Below are positions 21,933 to 25,168 of a DNA stretch of 25,168 nucleotides, piece by piece. The DNA is taken from the IMG/VR virus record IMGVR_UViG_3300017764_000093, positions 1 through 25,168 of that record. The stretch is one strand, 5' to 3'. How positions within the stretch are numbered: the first letter of the stretch is position 1; every line of letters starts with the position of its first letter. The DNA comes from a virus. Under the pieces are notes generated by a model. It did not search any database. It was given only the letters and a program-made list of their open reading frames with translations, and was not told the origin of the DNA. The position numbers and the translations under genes are program-made.

Positions 21933-24284
21933 ATGGCAGAAAAAATCGTATCACCGGGAGTATTTACAAGAGAGAATGACTTATCATTCATTTCCCAAGG
22001 AATTGGTGAAATTGGTGCAGTTGTTATAGGACCTTTCCATAAAGGACCTGCATATGTACCAACCATCGTAAATACCCAATCAGAATTTGAAGAAATATTC
22101 GGTACACCTGATGGAACTTACTATACAGGATATACCGTACAAAATTATTTAAGAGAAGCAGGAACAGTAACAATTGTGAAAACTGGTCACGTTGGAGGAT
22201 ATACTCAAGTAGACCCAATCGGAATTGTAGTATCTGGTTCAAAACATGCTGGAGGAGTATCAGGAAGTGCTGGAGCTAGACAATTAGTAGGAGTTCTACA
22301 TGCAACTGAAAATGGAACAGAAGATACTGGATTCCCTGTAGCAAGTAACTCAATTGAGTGTCAAGTCTCATCATCAACATTTAATATAAGTGGTTCAGAA
22401 GTAGGAACATCTGTATCAGCATCTATCATACCATCATCTGGTAGTGATATTTCTGATGTATTTGGTGAATCACCACTAGGAGGTAAAAATGTATATGCAT
22501 ACAAATACTTCGAAAAAGCAGCAACAGACCAAGCAGGGTTCTTCGCAGCTAGTGGTTCATCTGTAGAGTTCGTTTCTTTAGCAGACCAAGATTTTGCATT
22601 TAATGAGCAAAGAGCAACAACACCATATATTAAATCACAACTTATATCTGGAGATAGACACAATCTATTTAGATTTCACACTTTAGGACATGGTACTGAT
22701 ACGAACCAAGCCGTAAAGATATCTATCTTTAATGTAAAAGCAGCTGGTTCAACAGCAGCTACAGATTACGCAACATTCTCAATTGCAGTAAGAAAGTTTA
22801 GTGATACAGATAAAAGAAAGAATGTATTAGAAACATTCAATAATCTAAATTTAGACCCAGCTTCACCTAATTACATTAAGAAAGTAATCGGTGATAGAGT
22901 TATCTCTATAGATGCAAATGGGAAAATGACTGAAACAGGTGATTATGTGAACAACTCTAAACACATCTATGTAGAATGTGTTGAAGAAGGTTCATTCCCA
23001 ATATCAGCAGCACCATTTGGACACGCTGAGTATCTAAATCCTGTAGCTGTAAGTGGAGATGCAACTGGTTCAGAAAATGATATAGTTCCAGCGGCAACAT
23101 TCAGAACAAACTCTGATAGTAATACTGCTAGTTCTAAATTGAACTTTGCTGGTATCGATGTAGAAACAGCAACAACTAAAATAGATAACAACAATTACTT
23201 AGCACCGATTCCAAATAACTCTGGAACAGGTTCAAACTCAATATTCGCATTTGATTCAACACTTTCTTATGAAATGACTGGTTCAGCTGCAGTAGATATC
23301 GCTAAGAGACAATTTACTATCGGATTCCAAAGTGGATTTGATGGTTGTTCACCAACGACTAGAAAACAATTAGGTTCAAATATTTCATCTGGAAATTCGC
23401 AAGGATATGATTTATCATCTTCTACTGCTAGTGGTTCAATTGCATATGTTAAAGCAATTAACGCAATTTCTAACCCTGATGATTTTGATATCAACTTAGT
23501 ATCTACACCAGGTGTTGTACGAAGATTACACTCTTATGTATTTGGTAAAGTAGTAGATATGGTAGAAGCTAGACAAGATGCATTCTTTATTGGAGATGTA
23601 ACTTCAGTAAACGATACTATATCACAAGCTACAACACAAGCTGAAGCAGTTGATTCAAACTACGCTGGTGTTTATTACCCTTGGGTTAAAACAATTGATG
23701 TTAATACAAATAAATTAACAGCAGTTCCACCATCAGTATTGATGCCAGGTATATTCGCAGCTAACGATAGGTTGGCAGCTGAATGGTTCGCACCTGCTGG
23801 TTTAAATAGAGGTGGTATCGTAGGAGCAGTTTCTGTATTAAACAGATTAACGCACGCTGAAAGAGATACACTTTATGAAAGTAAAGTAAATCCAATCGCT
23901 TCATTCCCTGGCGAAGGTATTGTAGCATTTGGACAAAAGACATTGCAAGATAAAGCATCCGCTTTAGATAGAATCAATGTTAGAAGATTATTAATCAAAG
24001 TAAAAAAGTTTGTGGCTAGTACATCTCGTTACTTAGTATTTGAACAAAACACCGCTCAAACTCGTAACAGATTTATTAACACTGTACAACCTTATTTAGA
24101 AGGTGTACAACAAAGACAAGGGTTATACGCATTCAAAGTAGTAATGGACGAAAGTAATAATACTCCTGATGTTATCGATAGAAATATCTTAGCAGGACAA
24201 ATATTCTTACAACCTACGAAAACGGCTGAATTCATAGTAATAGACTTTAACATATTACCAACTGGAGCATCGTTCTCGGCATAA
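21933..24284 (+). CDS. 18: Contractile tail sheath protein, gp18-like
   Basis: At 783 residues this is longer than T4 gp18 (659). The N-terminus has the sheath signature VSPGVFTRENDLSFISQGIG, then GAVVIGPFHKGPAYVP and a SEFEEIFG element, matching T4's 'LSPGIELKE...GKFQWGPAF...FGQP'. The C-terminal third carries the conserved domain: NPIASFPGEGIVAFGQKTLQ, ASALDRINVRRLLIKVKKF, an 'FEQNTAQTRNRF' element and a final FIVIDFNILPTGASF. The extra length lies in the middle (about 90-480), rich in SGS-like sequence, probably surface-exposed loops. The sheath contracts to drive the tube through the envelope. AAAGGAG 8 nt before the ATG is a strong ribosome site, as expected for a protein made in many copies per virion. 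Confidence 0.95.
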   Translation: MAEKIVSPGVFTRENDLSFISQGIGEIGAVVIGPFHKGPAYVPTIVNTQSEFEEIFGTPDGTYYTGYTVQNYLREAGTVTIVKTGHVGGYTQVDPIGIVVSGSKHAGGVSGSAGARQLVGVLHATENGTEDTGFPVASNSIECQVSSSTFNISGSEVGTSVSASIIPSSGSDISDVFGESPLGGKNVYAYKYFEKAATDQAGFFAASGSSVEFVSLADQDFAFNEQRATTPYIKSQLISGDRHNLFRFHTLGHGTDTNQAVKISIFNVKAAGSTAATDYATFSIAVRKFSDTDKRKNVLETFNNLNLDPASPNYIKKVIGDRVISIDANGKMTETGDYVNNSKHIYVECVEEGSFPISAAPFGHAEYLNPVAVSGDATGSENDIVPAATFRTNSDSNTASSKLNFAGIDVETATTKIDNNNYLAPIPNNSGTGSNSIFAFDSTLSYEMTGSAAVDIAKRQFTIGFQSGFDGCSPTTRKQLGSNISSGNSQGYDLSSSTASGSIAYVKAINAISNPDDFDINLVSTPGVVRRLHSYVFGKVVDMVEARQDAFFIGDVTSVNDTISQATTQAEAVDSNYAGVYYPWVKTIDVNTNKLTAVPPSVLMPGIFAANDRLAAEWFAPAGLNRGGIVGAVSVLNRLTHAERDTLYESKVNPIASFPGEGIVAFGQKTLQDKASALDRINVRRLLIKVKKFVASTSRYLVFEQNTAQTRNRFINTVQPYLEGVQQRQGLYAFKVVMDESNNTPDVIDRNILAGQIFLQPTKTAEFIVIDFNILPTGASFSA

Positions 24285-24306
24285 TTTTGAAAAAAAGAAA
24301 TTTATA

Positions 24307-24314
24307 TATTTATT
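24307..24314 (+). promoter_or_regulatory. Candidate late promoter box TATTTATT (tail tube)
   Basis: TATTTATT lies 23 nt before the gp19 ATG, in the 53-nt gap after gp18, followed by AAAGGAG at 24323-24329. It would allow extra expression of the tube gene beyond read-through from gp18. Confidence 0.42.
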
Positions 24315-24337
24315 AGTATAATAAAGGAGAAAACAAA

Positions 24338-24826
24338 ATGGCAGAAGTATTAGAATTCAACGAAATGTTTTATACCAACTTTGAACCGAAGATGAAAAAT
24401 AGGTTCATCATGAACATTGATGGTATAGATTCATATTTAATAAAAACGGCTAACAGACCTACGATTTCATTCGAACCCGTAACTTTAGACCATATCAATG
24501 TAAAAAGAAAGCTTAAAGGAAAAGGTGAGTGGCAAGATGTAGAGATTACTATGTATGACCCAATCGTACCTTCAGGAGCACAACAAGTAATGGAATGGGT
24601 GAGAACATCACATGAATCCCTTACTGGTAGAGATGGATACGCAGATTTCTATAAGAAAGATGTAAACTTCTTTATGTTAGGACCTGTAGGTGATAAGATT
24701 GAACAATGGACTCTTAAAGGTGCATTTATTACATCAGCAGCATTCAATGACTTAGATTGGGCTTCTAATGACCCAGCTGAGATTACATTAACGTTATCTT
24801 ACGATTACGCAATATTAGAATTCTAA
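24338..24826 (+). CDS. 19: Tail tube protein, gp19-like
   Basis: At 162 residues it is practically the same length as T4 gp19 (163). It forms the inner tail tube as stacked hexameric rings around the DNA channel. Tube-family blocks are NRFIMNIDGIDSYLIKTANR, 'INVKRKLKGKGEWQDVEITM' followed by YDPIVPSGAQQVMEW, and a C-terminal 'DLDWASNDPAEITLTLSYDY'. Position directly after gp18 is as in T4. The gene has a strong AAAGGAG site 8 nt before the ATG and is followed by a terminator, so its messages end cleanly. Confidence 0.95.
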   Translation: MAEVLEFNEMFYTNFEPKMKNRFIMNIDGIDSYLIKTANRPTISFEPVTLDHINVKRKLKGKGEWQDVEITMYDPIVPSGAQQVMEWVRTSHESLTGRDGYADFYKKDVNFFMLGPVGDKIEQWTLKGAFITSAAFNDLDWASNDPAEITLTLSYDYAILEF

Positions 24827-24852
24827 AATATACTTTAAATATACTTTGATTT

Positions 24853-24884
24853 AAAAGGTTCTCTTAGTGAGAACCTTTTTTTTT
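24853..24884 (+). terminator. Strong rho-independent terminator after gp19
   Basis: AAAAGGTTCTC (24853-24863) pairs with GAGAACCTTTT (24869-24879) around a TTAGT loop and is followed by more T to 24884. It closes the sheath-tube unit. Confidence 0.93.
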
Positions 24885-24904
24885 CTACTTTTTTAACTTT
24901 TATA

Positions 24905-24912
24905 TATTTATA
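24905..24912 (+). promoter_or_regulatory. Candidate late promoter box TATTTATA (baseplate gene)
   Basis: TATTTATA lies 20 nt after the terminator and 25 nt before the ATG at 24938, the third terminator-promoter pair in the window. Confidence 0.5.
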
Positions 24913-24937
24913 TACAAACAAATAAGAGTTATTTATT

Positions 24938-25168
24938 ATGGCAGAAAAGAAAACGTATGATTTCCCAACGGAAGTAATCAGTTTACCTTCAGAGGGTAAA
25001 GGTTATCCAACCGATAGTCCACTTTCAAAAGGTGAGATAGAAATCAAATATATGACAGCGAGAGAAGAAGAAATACTATCTTCTCAGAACTTAATCAAAA
25101 AAGGTGTAGTATTGGATATGTTATTTGAATCAATTATAGCTGATTCATCTATTAATCCAGATGATATC
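24938..25168 (+). CDS. 26: Baseplate hub protein, gp26-like (partial)
   Basis: The first 77 residues of a gene that leaves the window on the right. LPSEGKGYPTDSPLSKGEIE (residues 17-36), then IKYMTAREEEILSSQNLIKK and GVVLDMLFESII, match the T4 gp26-type baseplate family, whose members share 'LPSxGxxYP...GxIEIKYMTAxEEDIL...GxVLDKLL'. Such proteins take part in baseplate hub assembly. The family match comes from memory of the motif, so the T4 gene number is less certain than the baseplate assignment. The start is set by ATG with MAEKKTYDFP; AAGAG lies 11 nt upstream, a weak ribosome site. Confidence 0.68.
   Translation, partial: MAEKKTYDFPTEVISLPSEGKGYPTDSPLSKGEIEIKYMTAREEEILSSQNLIKKGVVLDMLFESIIADSSINPDDI

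Overview
The window is a stretch of the structural (late) region of a T4-like myovirus genome. It is AT-rich, every gene lies on the + strand, and gaps are short. Six proteins match T4 core families by length and recognisable blocks: prohead scaffold gp22, major capsid protein gp23, neck proteins gp13 and gp14, tail sheath stabiliser gp15, tail sheath gp18 and tail tube gp19. A gp26-like baseplate protein starts at the right edge. The host cannot be named from this sequence. The low GC content, compact packing and fibre style resemble uncultured marine T4-like phages, which is an inference only.

Layout. 1-187 is the tail of an unrecognised gene. 194-466 encodes a phage copy of ribosomal protein bS21. 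636-3398 holds the head genes gp22 and gp23, closed by a strong terminator. 3520-6954 is a tightly coupled neck/tail-completion run: gp13, gp14, gp15 and two small proteins sharing a beta-rich C-terminal module with gp15. 6956-21509 is about 14.5 kb of adsorption machinery: a 1305-residue fibre with cadherin-like domains, a 196-residue protein, a 693-residue fibre, two fibres ending in self-cleaving S74 chaperone domains, a GT-B glycosyltransferase, and a virion-type protein carrying an internal Hint (intein-like) domain followed by fibronectin III. 21580-24826 holds a small coiled-coil protein, gp18 and gp19, followed by a terminator and the gp26-like gene.

How it works together. gp22 scaffolds the prohead and gp23 forms its shell; both carry matches to the gp21 protease site [L/I]xE|[A/G/S]. 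gp13 and gp14 close the neck and gp15 caps the tail, which is built of gp18 sheath and gp19 tube. The fibre block sits between gp15 and gp18, where T4 has the terminase genes. Three proteins in it probably mature by self-cleavage (two S74, possibly one Hint), and a glycosyltransferase is encoded among them.

Regulation. A motif TAYTTATW recurs just upstream of most transcription-unit starts and is proposed as the late promoter; it is the reverse complement of the T4 late box TATAAATA. Three clear rho-independent terminators are visible. The strongest Shine-Dalgarno sequences precede the abundant structural genes, notable because the phage also encodes bS21, a protein next to the ribosome's anti-Shine-Dalgarno site. 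The most interesting points are the Hint-domain protein with its glycosyltransferase neighbour, the bS21/Shine-Dalgarno link, the promoter variant, and fibre repeats conserved in protein but scrambled in codons.
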